DNA of 64,000 nt from Lepeophtheirus salmonis (GCF_016086655.4 NC_052138.2:31383403-31447402), one strand, 5' to 3'. Positions 46,301 through 58,600 are shown, counted from the first letter of the stretch. The notes: a model not told the origin generated them from the letters alone. Made by a program: numbers and translations.

Positions 46301-47089
46301 ATAGAAAAAGAAGACAAAAATACCATTTCCTTAAATATTTAAGGAATATAATATTTCTTTAACGAAAAAGAAAAAGAATTTAAAACAATATAATATGAAT
46401 GTACTCTTCTTATATGAATACCTGATGACACAAAACGTCTAAGAGAAGGGGAAAACTTGCATTCCTTACTGCAGCTGAAATATGTTTTAAAGAAACAATG
46501 ATATATATATTTTAATTCTTTTAAATGTCCAAAAAAATGCCTGATTTTCTTTTTTGAAAGGTTTGGGGGTGGTATGCAATGCATCTGACTAACAATGAGG
46601 ATTAAAAATCCATGTCATAAACACTGAATAAGTTAACCATGGAAAAAGGATTAACTATGTTTGTGATATATACATTCCAAGAGAGAGGAAATCAGATTTA
46701 GAATTTTTGTGATTGTGACATATGTACATAGTATTTAAAATATGTATGGTTTTTTTTATTACTCATACAAACTAAATCGCATATGGTTGTATCCTTGAGG
46801 GACAACAGCTCTATCTGGTATAGTTTGAGACATTAATTAAATGAAGTTTATAAAAATATCTTAAAGGAGAATGTAATTCTGTATTCCACGAACTAAAAAA
46901 AAAATCTTTATAGCCCTTTTTTCAACAATGTATATAGGATTACCCTTATAAAAACGTTATTTATATATATATCCATGATGTAACAAGGAAATCTGTCAAT
47001 AGATATTTCCGGATATTTCCAGCATATATGATGAAGCAATTGCCCATTTTTGTATTATATTTTTGTGAATATACACCGCACTGGAGCAA
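46301..47089. other. no gene seen
   Basis: AT-rich. The 81-residue minus frame at 46339-46584 has no recognisable motif. Confidence 0.5.
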
Positions 47090-47520
47090 ATAACCGAAGA
47101 TTTCCTTTTTAGAGGCCGAACGTATGTGGCTGCTGTGATTAATTTGATCATTAACTATATGTATATAGTCAATCCTGATGTATCAAAGATGTCCCATAGA
47201 TCCGGCAACATAACTCTACCACGTGTTTCATCTCCAAAACGGGATCAGGATTAGCTCCAGAAGCATTTCTACGACTAAGTGTCCAAAGATATTTAACCTC
47301 TTAGCTCCCCGACCTGAATCCGATAAATTATTTTGTCCGGAGCTACCTTTAGTCAAAGATCAACTGGTGTCCTCACATCAACAATAAGTCCCTCCTCGAT
47401 GCCATCTTCCTGGAGAACAAAAATTTAGACGGGGATCAGGCTTCTAGGCCCTGTGTACCGGTTTAGGCCCCGAACGGAGCTCCATATTCAAAATAACAGA
47501 GGCTAAATTGAGTGAGATAT
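47090..47520 (+). pseudogene. Tc1/mariner-type transposase, C-terminal relic
   Basis: On the + strand, 47300-47420 reads LPDLNPINYFVRSYL after a broken 'SS', then SKINWCPHINNKSLLDAIF, matching the SPDLNPLDYFVWSYLESKTN block and tail of these transposases. Upstream (47215-47295) an FHLQNGIRISS-like stretch may be the decayed second-Asp region. The rest is unreadable. Clearly less AT-rich than its flanks. Confidence 0.6.
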
Positions 47521-48283
47521 ATTCTCAATTATTATATCTGTCGTTCAGGTTTTGTTTTTTGAATAAATATTAAAGTCAAATAATCTATTATTGAGAAATT
47601 CAAAAATAAAATTACGCATATTTCACTCAATCCAGCTATGAGTTTTGAGCTACTTTTCATGATGGATTCATGTAATACATCACTTAATAGCTTTTGAGTA
47701 TTGTAACAAAATGCAAAAAAAAAAAAAAAAAAATCATGGTTGACCTTGACCATATTATTTTATTTTAAATATCTCAACCATTATTTCCTTTCTTTTTGAT
47801 TTAAAAAAATATCAAAACAAGATCAAATGAATATCTCACTTTAGAAACAAAGATTAGAGTTTATATATTATATGGCCTTGGGAGATATGAGGAGTTGTTT
47901 TTTTTTTCGATGGATAGTATGTATTTATGCATAATAAAATTACTGTGGACAGAATGCCGTGGTTCTAATAGAATATAATTTATTTTATGTTCATATCTAT
48001 AATTCAGCTAGGTCAGTGGTACCAGAACCATAGAGGTCAAGGGGCAATTGCCCCCTTCACTTTTGCAGGATGTTTGTAGTCATCACAATAAAAATTTCCT
48101 CTTTAAAGAAAAAAAAATCTTAGAATTTTTGAGAAAAGTTTATAAAGTTATCTTTTTATAAGCCTGTTATTCGTTCAAATTGTCACTTCTGTAAAAATTA
48201 AAAGTCTAAAAATTAAGAAAAAGTTTTTTGTCTCTTCTAGAAAAAATTATTTGTCAAATTTGGCATTAAAAAAAAACAAAGAT
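47521..48283. other. no gene seen; palindrome at 48040-48053
   Basis: AT-rich. 'aaggggcaattgcccccttc' at 48039-48058 is a palindrome-like core that resembles a hAT terminus, with no partner seen. Confidence 0.45.
47712..47732. repeat. poly(A) tract
   Basis: About 17-18 A in a row followed by 'tcatggttgaccttgaccat', the same 'gaccttgacc' phrase found next to the repeats at 20345 and 61640. Confidence 0.7.
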
Positions 48284-48831
48284 GTCTGGCGATAACATAA
48301 AAGCAAGCTGGGATAAATTGTCTCAATATTGCGACAGTATGATAAACATATGCGTTGAGATGAGTACTATAATTTATATTAAATTATAAAATAAAGTGAT
48401 AAAGTTCTAAGGAGCTGCAGTTTTTAAGGTTAACTGAACCTGATAAGAATCGGTCATTTGGTAAGACTGATCATAAAAGATACTGAGACGTCATGACGTG
48501 AAAATTATTTTTAAAGAAAAGTGTATAAGTATTCACGTTGCGAGGGATTAGCTGTTGGTTAAGAACAAACCTCATCACCTCAAATTGATTATATTGATGA
48601 TATCAAAATTTGATTTAAAGTTCAAATACCGCACAATCAAATTAACTGAACTTGTATAAAATATGTTCATGTAAAAATTGAAATTAATATCTATCATATT
48701 AATAACATGTTAGACAGCTTTTCAGTGGTTTAATATTGTATTTAACTCTTTAAAAAAAGTAAAAAACTTCTAATGCATCTTTCTCTATTTCATAAGAAAA
48801 ATCCCAGCTTGCTTTTATGTTATCACCGCAC
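48284..48831. mobile_element. inverted-repeat element with perfect 24-bp arms
   Basis: 48291-48314 (GATAACATAAAAGCAAGC then TGGGAT) and 48801-48824 are exact reverse complements. The match continues outward imperfectly for about seven more bases ('gtctggc' against 'accgcac'). The interior has no coding frame. Related single words occur at 10303 and 18700. MITE-like. Confidence 0.82.
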
Positions 48832-48834
48832 ACA

Positions 48835-48925
48835 TGCTTTAGAACTCATACGCAGGACTTAACTGGACGGGACTGTAGTCTTCATTCCTAAATGAGGACC
48901 GAAAAAAAAATCCTATCATGGACGC
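48835..48925. repeat. Family 1 terminus fragment
   Basis: 'aactggacgggactgtagtc' and 'ttcattcctaaatgaggacc' match the right end of the copy at 2820-2860. Confidence 0.55.
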
Positions 48926-49894
48926 AGGTCGGATTTTTTAATTGGAAAAGGGTATTCAATAAATGATGTAAAATTCGGGATTATCATTTATTTAGGCTAC
49001 AATAAATCTGGTGTGGATATGTCCCTCGTTCTCTTCCCTGACGACGCCCTTTGATTAAAGTAGTGTAATTCTGCATCTCATTAAAAAAATAAAGGGGGAA
49101 ATCTTGATAGTCCCCTTCAACAATGTCCACAAGATCACTCTGTGCTATTCTTATATACATATAAAACTATGAATGGTTAAAACGATATAAAGACCCATGC
49201 AACTGAATATATATTATTCATACAATGGAGGCAATTTTCCCAATTTTTTAAATACATATGTCCATAATACGCATTATAAAGGGTTATCACTCTATGTGTA
49301 GATAATAATTATGAATTGTTGCACCCTTGATCTCCTCCTCATGGTATTGTCAATGCAGTTCATACATACATATATCAGCTCGTGGGCGGAATTAAGACAT
49401 CTGCTTGTTAGACATTGTCGGTGAACCTTGGAAATAATACGCAGGCGAACGCTTTTGAGGAATTGATAATTTATTAGTAAAAACATCGTTTCAATATAAT
49501 ATGTATGTACTTATCAGGAGACAGGAGTTGACTTCCCCCTGTCATTTGACGCTAAATAAATACCATCATTGAGTCACAGCTAAATAAATTATAATTATTA
49601 TTAAAATAGGGTATTATATTTTTATTCTAATCATACTCATCAACAGATGCGCCGGGAGTCAACCTTGGCAATCATATATTGGACAAATTGAGTCCAATTT
49701 TGATTGTTTAAATTAGATGTGTTTATTTCATACTTCTATTTTTTTATTTATTATTATCTGAACTCAAATGAACCTTCATTGCATATTTGACCTGTTACAA
49801 TGTGATATAGGAAAGACATATAATATAATTAGTGATGCTAATCAGGAGTATTTTGGGCCTGTTAAAAAAAAAAGAAAAACAACCCTAGACTCCT
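48926..49894. other. no gene seen
   Basis: AT-rich. The 64-residue minus frame at 49292-49486 has no recognisable motif. Confidence 0.5.
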
Positions 49895-50165
49895 TTACAA
49901 TTTGACGAATATTTTGGAAAAGAGACGCTGCTTAGCTGTCATGACGTTTCATTATATCCGCTACAAGCAGCTGTTACGAGGAGGGTAAAAAAATAAACAA
50001 GGACATAGGCAAGATTAATTCTGATTCGATTCGGAGTACAACAAGTACTTTGACTTATAACTCTGCAACAAATCCTCAAGGTTACTCTCTGTCTGTCTTT
50101 CATGAGGACACCCATTTGTTCAATCAGGTTTTGTATATAATTGAATGTAATAGGAAAGGAAGTTC
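49895..50165. repeat. dispersed repeat copy (see 36610, 56010)
   Basis: 'cttagctgtcatgacgtttc', 'atatccgctacaagcagctg', 'ataaacaaggacataggcaa', 'ctttcatgaggacaccc' and 'caatcaggttttgtatataa'. Confidence 0.65.
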
Positions 50166-50902
50166 ACTACTTGGAAGGTAAATAATAGTTACGACAGGTT
50201 AGAAAAAGCAAATTCACTCACTCTTCAGTTACACAACTCCAAAAAACGGGCGAGCCAAAAAAATCCGTCCGATTTTCATCCCTAAATATAATGTATGTAG
50301 ATTATTGTGGAATAAAATTATTAACTTTTCTACGAAATGTTGAAAATGTTTTTGGACCAGTAATGTTATTCTAATAACGTACTACGTTTTTTTATTGTCA
50401 TTATTGTAGCTCATATCATTTGAACTATTGATTCATCCTATTTTTTTAAGGCTTTACATTTAGATAGGCTCATTACAAAGGGGCCAGTTGCAACAAGGAA
50501 CATAATTTTCCTCAATTTTTTATTCTTTAATATATTTCCCCTTTAATGCAAGAATATTTTTAGTCAGAGCCGGGCCCTGAAGAGGATTTTAGGAGTGAAT
50601 TTATGAGGAAACCCACTAATTGGTATAATCTTCAACTAGATTTAAACTCGTGCACGGACATATAACAAAATCCACTTTCGCTAATGCAATTTATTAAACG
50701 GACACATTGCCGGATGAACACTTAGCAAATAGATACTTTGCCAATATATATATATATTTAATGATGATTTATGCTGCAATACTATGAAATTAGAATATCC
50801 GTTCATGATACTCCAACATGTAAATATAAAATGTTTAATTAATCGTCACGAATTGCAATCATTAAGTATTAATTAACTAATAATGAATTGAGTCATTTTA
50901 TT
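50166..50902. other. no gene seen
   Basis: AT-rich. 'agtcagagccgggccctgaa' at 50563 resembles the 'agagccggttttagaat' motif at 945 and 6015. Confidence 0.45.
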
Positions 50903-50957
50903 ATGAAGATGCTTCAACAGTTGGTTAGACCCGCTATTAGAACGGAAGTAACAAAAG
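50903..50957 (+). CDS. candidate first exon of a very small gene
   Basis: ATG at 50903 reads MKMLQQLVRPAIRTEVTK plus one base, ending at a GTATGA donor. A basic, Asp/Glu-poor start of this kind is what mitochondrial presequences look like (inference). It can join in phase to a 34-nt part at 51619. A 22-nt exon-like stretch at 51069-51090 also has good splice sites, but using it gives an early stop. No family recognised, and the evidence is splice-site and frame logic only. Confidence 0.27.
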
Positions 50958-51068
50958 GTATGATCACGCACAATAAATCAGAGTTTTACCTCGCTAACAA
51001 ATTATATATATAGTGTATTTTGTTGTCCATTGTCCATATTTGGATACTTTTCGGTCTACTTTTTGCAG

Positions 51069-51090
51069 GGATTTATACTCCTTGCGTAGT
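51069..51090 (+). other. 22-nt exon-like stretch
   Basis: 'tctactttttgcag' acceptor and GTAAGT donor around 22 bases (reads GIYTPCV after the Gly completed from 50957). It changes frame into the next candidate exon, so it would be a poison cassette or chance. Confidence 0.2.
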
Positions 51091-51618
51091 GTAAGTTATT
51101 CATCCAAGGACAAAACCATATGAACAATTACAGAGGCAGAGATGATAATTAAAAAATAAAAACCCTTAATCATGCAATTTGGTGCAAATAATTAAACATT
51201 TAATCCATTATAATTGAATTTACAGGTATAGAAATCATAATTACATAGTATTACATACAGCATGAATCATCATATTAATTATTATTTTGAGGAAAGCGTT
51301 CCTGCTCTGAGTAATTGAGCCAAAAAGAAAAGATCTTGCAACGCTATGTTTCGTTTATACATTTCAATACACCCTCGCGTATATCCAAATAGAGAATTGG
51401 TACATCTCTTTTAAAAGGATCATTAAAAGTTTCTAAAAAAGATATATCACCCATAAACAATCACTACAAAGTTGAATCGGAAACTCTTTTTTTTTTTTTT
51501 TTGAGCTCACTTCCTAATACCTAATTAAGATAAATAAATAACATTTTATAATTGATGACGGATATACGAGTATAAATGAAGACTCATTGAAGAAATTATA
51601 TAACTCATTTTTTTATAG

Positions 51619-51656
51619 GCAAGAATGAATATGGGGATTCCGGAACGAACCCATAA
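51619..51656 (+). CDS. candidate last exon of the small gene
   Basis: 'catttttttatag' acceptor, then in the frame set by 50957: KNEYGDSGTNP and TAA (51654-51656). Joined product about 30 residues (MKMLQQ... to ...SGTNP). No clear AATAAA follows; 'gaatacaatatttt' is the nearest A-rich motif. Confidence 0.25.
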
Positions 51657-52474
51657 AAATATCCTATGAATACAATATTTTTTACAACAAAACAGAATAG
51701 TGCACAATAACTTCCAGAGTTTATCACTTTGCAGACATCAATTAAGAGTTTTATAATATCTGAGAAGTATATAAATAAAATAATATATATATTAGTCATT
51801 CTATTAAGGAGCTATTGGAGTGGAATCCATAAAGCCTTGTTAATGAAGTACATAATATCTATCATCGAGGATGGTAGTCTCTAGATAAATGAAAAAAAAA
51901 TCCATCCATAATTTTTACAAGTCATTATTATTATTAGTAACTGATGGTTAGCCCTCATTTAATCCTTTTTATGTCAGAGTGGATCAAATACATGCATAGA
52001 TGACAATATGGCGTTAATCTCTAAGGAAATCATTTTGATATATTTTATCATAGGGTAGACAGAGGACAGTTGCAACACTATTTGTTTGAGGTTATATTAC
52101 TCCAAAATGGTTTGGCGTAGACTCGTTAAATTGTTACTCAACTTCTTCACACATGTCTGCTTATTTTTGAACTTATTTAAAGATCAGCATTTGTTCTACA
52201 AATTGTACTTGAATGAGACTTGTCAGATGTTGCAAACGTATCTGTGGCCTTGGGGAGTTGTAACAGTACAAAAATATCAAATTTGAGTTGGAAATTGAGA
52301 AAAAAAATAAGCTAAGTAATATTTTATTATGAATAAATAACTAGACTTTCCCTGTTTTTCATTCACAAAATTTCATTGTAACTCAATGTAGATTAAGATA
52401 TGATCAGATTTACATATGTCATAGATCGGATAAATTTACTCCCACAAATACAAGGTCAGACCATCATGTAATGG
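51657..52474. other. no gene seen
   Basis: AT-rich. The 66-residue + frame at 52086-52286 is open but has no domain; the 64-residue minus frame at 51605-51799 is antisense to the candidate exon. Confidence 0.45.
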
Positions 52475-52740
52475 GGCTTGCTACAATTTTCAATCTGATG
52501 TATTGTACCAACTGCTGGGCAACACAGGGAAATTTTAACAAAACACGCAACCACTCATAGTCTATGACGTCACTATAACCAGAATTTTCAATTTAATGTA
52601 TCCTACCGACAGCTTCCAAGAAAAACAGTTATTGACAAACATGCAACTACTCATCTACTATGACGTCAATATTAAAGCGTGGAGGAAGTCAAACATCAGT
52701 CGTATAAGCGTTATGGCATAACCTTGGTATTAATGAAATA
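52475..52740. repeat. dispersed repeat, copy 2 (see 5405-5640), partly duplicated
   Basis: 'gcttgctacaattttcaatc' and 'gtggaggaagtcaaacatca' frame it. The inner unit 'aattttcaatctgatgta' occurs twice (52486 and 52581), so this copy has an internal duplication that copy 1 lacks. Confidence 0.65.
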
Positions 52741-52864
52741 TTGCGGGCGGGCGCGTATAACAAGAGCACTGTTTCTGTTTAAGAAGAATAATTAATGCAA
52801 CGAAAATGACAGCCCTTGTTGCAACTGTTCCTTTCTGTACTAAGGGTTACTACTCTTGTATCCT

Positions 52865-53279
52865 TATATAACGGAGGACCGCGGTCCAGTTTAATCTGGT
52901 CCCACTTATCGGTCTTAAAAGAAGATAAAATCGATTCATCGTGACGTCATTGAGGGTGTCTTACCTTCTTACAATTGCTCCATTATATATGTTAATAGAA
53001 TGAATTAAATAACTAATTAAAAATATTCATGTTTTCATTATATTCCATTATATGAAAACATGAATATTTTTTGCAAATTATGTGCAATGCTCGTAATACA
53101 TGTATCATACATCTTATTTGGCATAATAAACCATAGATATTTTGAAGAAAAATTCCAAGGAACAACAGTTAAGGGGCAGCCCCAGTAATGACAGTCTTAA
53201 GGACCGGTTTTAAGGACCAATAGGACCAATCCAAAAACTGGAATGGACCGAATAGATAAGGACCAACATAAAATTAGTT
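52865..53279. repeat. Family 1 element containing a 20-bp-arm hairpin
   Basis: Left 'acggaggaccgcggtccag', right 'gacagtcttaaggaccggt' and 'ggaccaacataaaattag'. The interior is in reverse relative to 17567-17905. Confidence 0.65.
53019..53071. repeat. perfect hairpin, 20-bp arms
   Basis: AAAAATATTCATGTTTTCAT (53019-53038) and its exact reverse complement at 53052-53071, loop of 13 bases. Confidence 0.9.
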
Positions 53280-54556
53280 ACAGCATCTCAAATGTACGCT
53301 GAAGAGTGTGTTTTAACTTTATAATATTACATCAACTGATAGGAAAATAAACAATGATTCAAATTATATCAGTTATAGGAAAAAAAAAAAAACCTAACTG
53401 TTTTACCACTAAAAAAAATAAAAAAAAAAATAAAAGTTCCTTAACCCATTGAATACCATATATTTTTTGAAAATTTGTAATCACTCGGACTTTCACAAAC
53501 CAAATTTCCATAAATGCATTAAAGGTTTTGTTTTCCATAGATACCTCAAAGTATTACACTCTCTTCCATACATTTAAATCAAACTTAGGTCTTCTACTAT
53601 CGAGTATTTTAATAATACGGCTAAAATCAGTTAACCTTTTTTTGGGGATCATTATACCATTTCCCCCTTTAAAAATAGAAAATATTAAATGTTTTGCAGA
53701 AAAGCAGACAAAAATTGTTGATTTTTTCCTACAATAATTTGCATATTATTGTACAACTCTAGAGACGTTCATATAAGGGGGGCTGGAGGGTCCGTTGTCC
53801 CCCCACCCCTCCAAAAAATAGGGGTAATTTTTATTTAAAGTATTTATTTTCTTAAAAAAAGTGATTCTGTCAAATTGAGGCTGTGAACTTTTAAGATATA
53901 AAAAAATAACACCCCCCCTACCAACCAAAACCCCTGAACTATCATGTAAATATATAGCTGGCTTGTTGATGGTCGAAAGAAAAAGGAACGCTTGCAAACT
54001 TCTTCCTTGTTGAAACTGCACCGGTCTCCCCTATTATATAACTGTTGCGCCTCTAGTGATTCAGCGAACACACCCATTATTGATGGATGGATTGGATATG
54101 AATATTGCGTCAAAGAGTTGGGGAGAGAGAGTTCATTAAGAAACTCAATATATTTACATATACATATATTTATTTACATACTCAACCAAACGTTTGAACT
54201 TTTATGCATAATCATCCGTCTGGAGGAACAGGGATGATGAATGAATAAGTAAATAAGTCAAACAATGAGGAATTATGAATAATCATATTGTTAGGTTTAT
54301 TATTCTTGCTCCAGGTTTTTTGTTTCCCTCAAATTCTTCAAATTACTTTCGCTACACTTATTCGAAATCCCTTCGACTCCTTCTGTCAACTTTTAAGTTG
54401 AGATGTATTTATGTATATGTAGCCCGGCTGAGTCATGATACAACGCTGGGGAAATAAAGAAAGAAAGAAGAGGCAACAGCTGCTTATTATGAGTTTAACA
54501 GAGATTCCATCAATGGGCTCTTCTAGTAATGGCATTAAAAGAAAAAGAGGTCTCAG
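53280..54556. other. no gene seen
   Basis: AT-rich with A runs. The overlapping frames at 53528-54457 are on both strands and show no recognisable domain. Confidence 0.45.
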
Positions 54557-55208
54557 CATAATATATATTTATTTTTTTTGGGAATTTTCTTGAAAAAAAT
54601 CCAAAAGTTTCAATTTTTTGGAAAAAAATTGAATAATTAAATTTTTTGGAAAAAAATTTCAAAAATTAAAAGCTATTCACAAAAAATTAAAATTTTTCAA
54701 AAAAAAATTACTAAAATTAAATTTAAACTTAAAATTTTTCGGAGAAATAATTCAAAAATCCACAGCTATTCACAAAAAATTTATTTTTTTGGATGTAAAA
54801 TACTAAAACAAAATTTCAAATATAAAATTTTTGGATGAAAATTTCAAAAATCTCTTCCTATTGACAAAAAAAATTCAAAATCTAGAATCATGTACAAAAA
54901 ATTAAATTTTTCAAAAAAAAATACTAAAATTAAATTTTTTAGAAAGAAAAATACTAAAATTAAATTTCAAATGTAAAACTTTTCAAAAATTCACAGCTAT
55001 TCACAAAAAACTAAATTTTTGAAAAAAAAATTCTAAAATTAAATTTCAAATATTAAATTTTTTGAAGACAATTTCAAAAATCTATAACTTTCTACAGACG
55101 GTCAAATTTTTTGTGAAAAAATTAGAAAAATTTAATTAAATCTTTTGAAAAATAATCAATAGTTTCTTAATTCGGGGGGCACAAACCTTCCCCCTGTGGA
55201 CACTCCTG
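54557..55208 (+). repeat. Family 2 miniature element, long copy
   Basis: Six or more 'cacagctattcacaaaaaat'-type words. Right end 'ccccctgtggacactcctg'. Left terminus not clear. Confidence 0.82.
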
Positions 55209-55744
55209 AAAGAGGATACACTTATTCTTTCATGGACTCCTTGTTAGTTATTATATAAGTGAATTCATCAATATCATCATTTTGATGGATCCTTGGCTCT
55301 AAAGGATTATTAATATATAATGAATTATTGTGTGAAATGAAATGGTCATGCTGTGACTGGGTTAAATTTAATTTCATAGAAATTAAGAAGAAAAGATTTC
55401 TATTCATTTCTCTCTCTCTCTCTTTTTTCCTCTTTTGAACCCACTGAGACATCTTCTTTTAGTGTCATGAGTCTATGGACTTTCAAATAGGAAATAAATG
55501 AGAGCTAGCGGTATGCATGCAGACGTCATTTTCATCCTTAATTGGACGCAGGATATGGGTGTTTCCATGAGAAAAGTAAAAAAAAAAAAATTCTACAATC
55601 TAAGATACAGTGTCCTTTAGGTATACATGTATATCAAAGACGCAGTTGTCAGTGGGGACAGGGTCATGCCCCTTCACAGATTGTGTGTAAAGGTGGGTCC
55701 ACCACGTCTATATGTATTTTCCACGTTGTTACTTGATTTACATC
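55209..55744. other. no gene seen
   Basis: Includes a short CT microsatellite at 55408-55423. The 76-residue minus frame at 55222-55452 and the 64-residue + frame at 55542-55736 have no domain. Confidence 0.45.
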
Positions 55745-56830
55745 ACGCCACCTTTCCTCCTCAAAGAAACTGAAGAAAGCCCTAAAATCATCAGTTAGTT
55801 AGCCAAATAAGTCAATCATACCAACTGCTATTGATCTCATAAATACTCCCAGACTATTATAGTCACTGTAAAATAAATTACATAAATGTATTTCATAAAA
55901 TCCTACATAGTATTTTATTTGTAATATATCTCTGCTATAATTAGTGATGAATCGTGTGTTTAATGGGCACGTTTACAAAAACAAAAATCCACATGGACAG
56001 ACGGACAATTTAAAGAATGTTTTGGAGGATATTCAGAGCTACAATTAGCTGTGACAAAAGGAAAAAGAAAAAAACAAGGACATTGGCAAGAATTACTCCA
56101 ATGTTGATCCCCAATTCCACTTTGAGTTCAAATAGGACTTACAATTACATATAACTCCCCAACAAATACTGATGTTTACACTCCGTCTTTTATGATCATA
56201 CACGAGTGTGCAATCATGTTTTGAGTATAATTGAATCGATTTAAGTAAGGAAGTTTGCTACTCAGGAATTAAATAATTATGAAAATAAAGAAAATTCATC
56301 CTTCAGATTACCAATTCCAAAATAGAAGACGCAGATTTACATCTCTAATTATAATATTGCATAGGAATATTTTATTAAAAGAGTAAATTTGTATTTCTAG
56401 GTATATTATAGACGACATTTCTTCATAGAAATAATCAAGGTTGGTTCACTTAAGTGCTTACGCACTCATTTAGCACGCACAATTTATCCCATTTTATTAT
56501 TGCACTTCACTCCATAATTTTTTTGGAAAATTAAAAAATTGCTACAGAAGGAAATAATAAAAAGGAAGAAGATATGCTTGCTAAATTGTCTGTAGGCACC
56601 TTATTGAACCCTCTTTAAGAAGGCCAATATATATTATGCTACGAGGGATCAACAAGTGATTATTGTATTCATGTATTTTTGGAATTGGAGCATAAATAAA
56701 CGTGTAAATTATTACTTCCTTTAATTATCTAAAAGAATGAATTATGAAATATCCATGACGTATCCAGTGAAACAAAGGGAATCTATAGCTTACAACAATG
56801 TTTTTATTACGTGTAAAAGAAATATATTTC
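55745..56830. repeat. Family 1 long form, split by another repeat
   Basis: 55790-55865 ('gttagttagccaaataagtc', 'aatactcccagactattat') matches 41545-41615. 56638-56820 ('acgagggatcaacaagtga', 'gaaatatccatgacgtatcc') matches 41835-41960 and 6270-6340. Between them sits the repeat at 56010-56250. Confidence 0.6.
56010..56250. repeat. dispersed repeat copy nested in Family 1
   Basis: 'ggaggatattcagagctac', 'aacaaggacattggcaagaa' and 'gtgcaatcatgttttgagta', the third full copy with 36610 and 49895. Confidence 0.62.
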
Positions 56831-58079
56831 AAAAAAAAATTCCAGATACAAAATCAAAGATGTATTTGGATTTAAAATTTGTCTTGTTTGTATGAATAAA
56901 AATACCTTGATTAATTCAATTTTGAAAGCAAAAAAAAAAAGACTATCAAGGCATATTCTCTCTCCCAAGTAAGATTTCTTTTTAAATCACATAACTTCTT
57001 GATTTTGACAGTGAGGTTTGTTGAGGTTTGAAGATTATAATATAAAAGTATTAGAAATAAATTACGTGTACATCAGGATAGAAGTGGCAAACCACATTAA
57101 ATATAACATACCTCGCTTCAGTACACTTATGTAGTGACACATTTGAAAGGTCCAGGCCCGTTACTTCTGGGAGAAGTATGATCCTAGTCATAAAAACAAA
57201 AATTTGTTGCAAAATTTATCATTTTTTTTTTGAACAATTTGCGGATTTTAATATATAAAAACACTTAAATTATTGATCTTAAAGATTTTTTGTCAAAATT
57301 CGAAATATATTTGAGTAATAAATATCTTAAAATGGTAATTGAATCTGGGAAAAAATTTTAAAACTATTTATTAAAAAAAGCAAAACATTTAATTAAAAAC
57401 TATGGTTTCTGTCAAATTTTTTCGAAAAGTATCAAATTTTTTATTTAAAGAATAAAACCTTGGAGTAAACATATAATTATGAGCAAACGCAGCTGAACTA
57501 CAGAATGACACTGTATTCTGTTAAATAAAATTACATAACTTTATTATTTGGGCTGGAGTGTCGTTACATTTATTCAGCTGTAGTATTCGGTATCGATGAA
57601 AAGTGATCGACTCCGACTTTTCAATTTGTTATAACAAAAATAAATTTTGAAGAGAATATTATTTAGCTATATAATTTTTAAGGATCATATTTTTCATGAC
57701 GTTAAGTATATGATTTTCTATCCCTTTAAGTATATGATTTTCTATCCCTTTAAGTATATTATTTACTATTAAGCCAATGGTCCGTTTATCATTAGGGTGG
57801 GTGGGTATGGACGATAATTGCCCAAGACCATACCCAAAATAATAAACTCCATATTATTTAATTGTGATTAAATGATCGACTAACAGGGCTTGGTCTCTGA
57901 GTCTACATATTTACTGAGGAAGAATCAAAATAATATTTTAAAACATCAATATGTCAGATAATAATAAGTCACCTCCCGCACCCCCCACCACCCTTAAAAA
58001 AATCATATATTAAGGATATAACAACGAAATCCGACGCTTTTGATTTATTTGCTTTAAATTAAAATAATATTGTCATTTT
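56831..58079. other. no gene seen; tandem repeat at 57703-57760
   Basis: AT-rich. Nothing coding. Confidence 0.5.
57703..57760. repeat. 24-bp tandem repeat, about 2.3 copies
   Basis: Unit 'taagtatatgattttctatc' plus 'cctt' occurs at 57703 and 57727, with a partial third at 57751. Confidence 0.88.
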
Positions 58080-58600
58080 TTAAGATATCATTCAATCTGA
58101 GCAGAATATACAATAATTGAATTTATATATGCGTAAATATAGTCTCCGTTAGCCTCAATAACAGGCTTAATTCGGGTCTTGAGCAGCATACTGGCCCTCA
58201 AAACTACCCCCACCCATCTAAATTCTTGCACTCCAGGAGGATGGAGTCAATCAAGGACTTGTTCTTGGTATGAAGACCTCTGTTGACCTTTGACTCAACA
58301 CAAAAAATCCATATCAGATTCATCTCCGAGGAATATTATATGGCCCAATATCTACCTCTAAATATACCCCAGTGTTGACGCTTAAGCCTTTTTCAAAGAT
58401 GTGTGACGACATAACATAATTTAACTGTGATTAAATTATAAACAACAAACAGGAGTCATAGATTGGCTTTAAAAATTTAGAGGAATCAAAGTGAAACCTT
58501 CAGACATTACCTTCCCTTATTAGTGTCTTTTTGATCGGAAACTGTGGCCTTCTGTGTGTAAACGTTATCTCACGTTTAACTATGCAACATCAGAGGAGTC
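58080..58600 (-). pseudogene. Tc1/mariner-type transposase, C-terminal relic
   Basis: On the minus strand, 58225-58130 reads FRWVGVVLRASMLLKTRIKP then VIEANGDYIYA, the conserved RxRIxxVIEANGDYI tail. Upstream (58310-58240) a DFLC, VKGQQRSSYQEQVLD-like stretch corresponds to the 'DFFVW..VE..' part, broken by stops. The N-terminal parts are missing or unreadable. Confidence 0.58.

Noticed and set aside
52086..52286. 66-residue + frame starting after a pyrimidine-AG
   Set aside because: No donor in frame and no recognisable domain.
54557..55208. Regularly spaced 'cacagctattcacaaa' words, CRISPR-like at first sight
   Set aside because: Spacers are A/T runs of variable length, units are imperfect, and the same body occurs in a dozen transposon-like copies; the genome is eukaryotic.
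57781..57860. 'gggtgggtgggtatggac' G-rich run, possible G-quadruplex
   Set aside because: Only three short G-runs on this strand; not enough for a convincing call.
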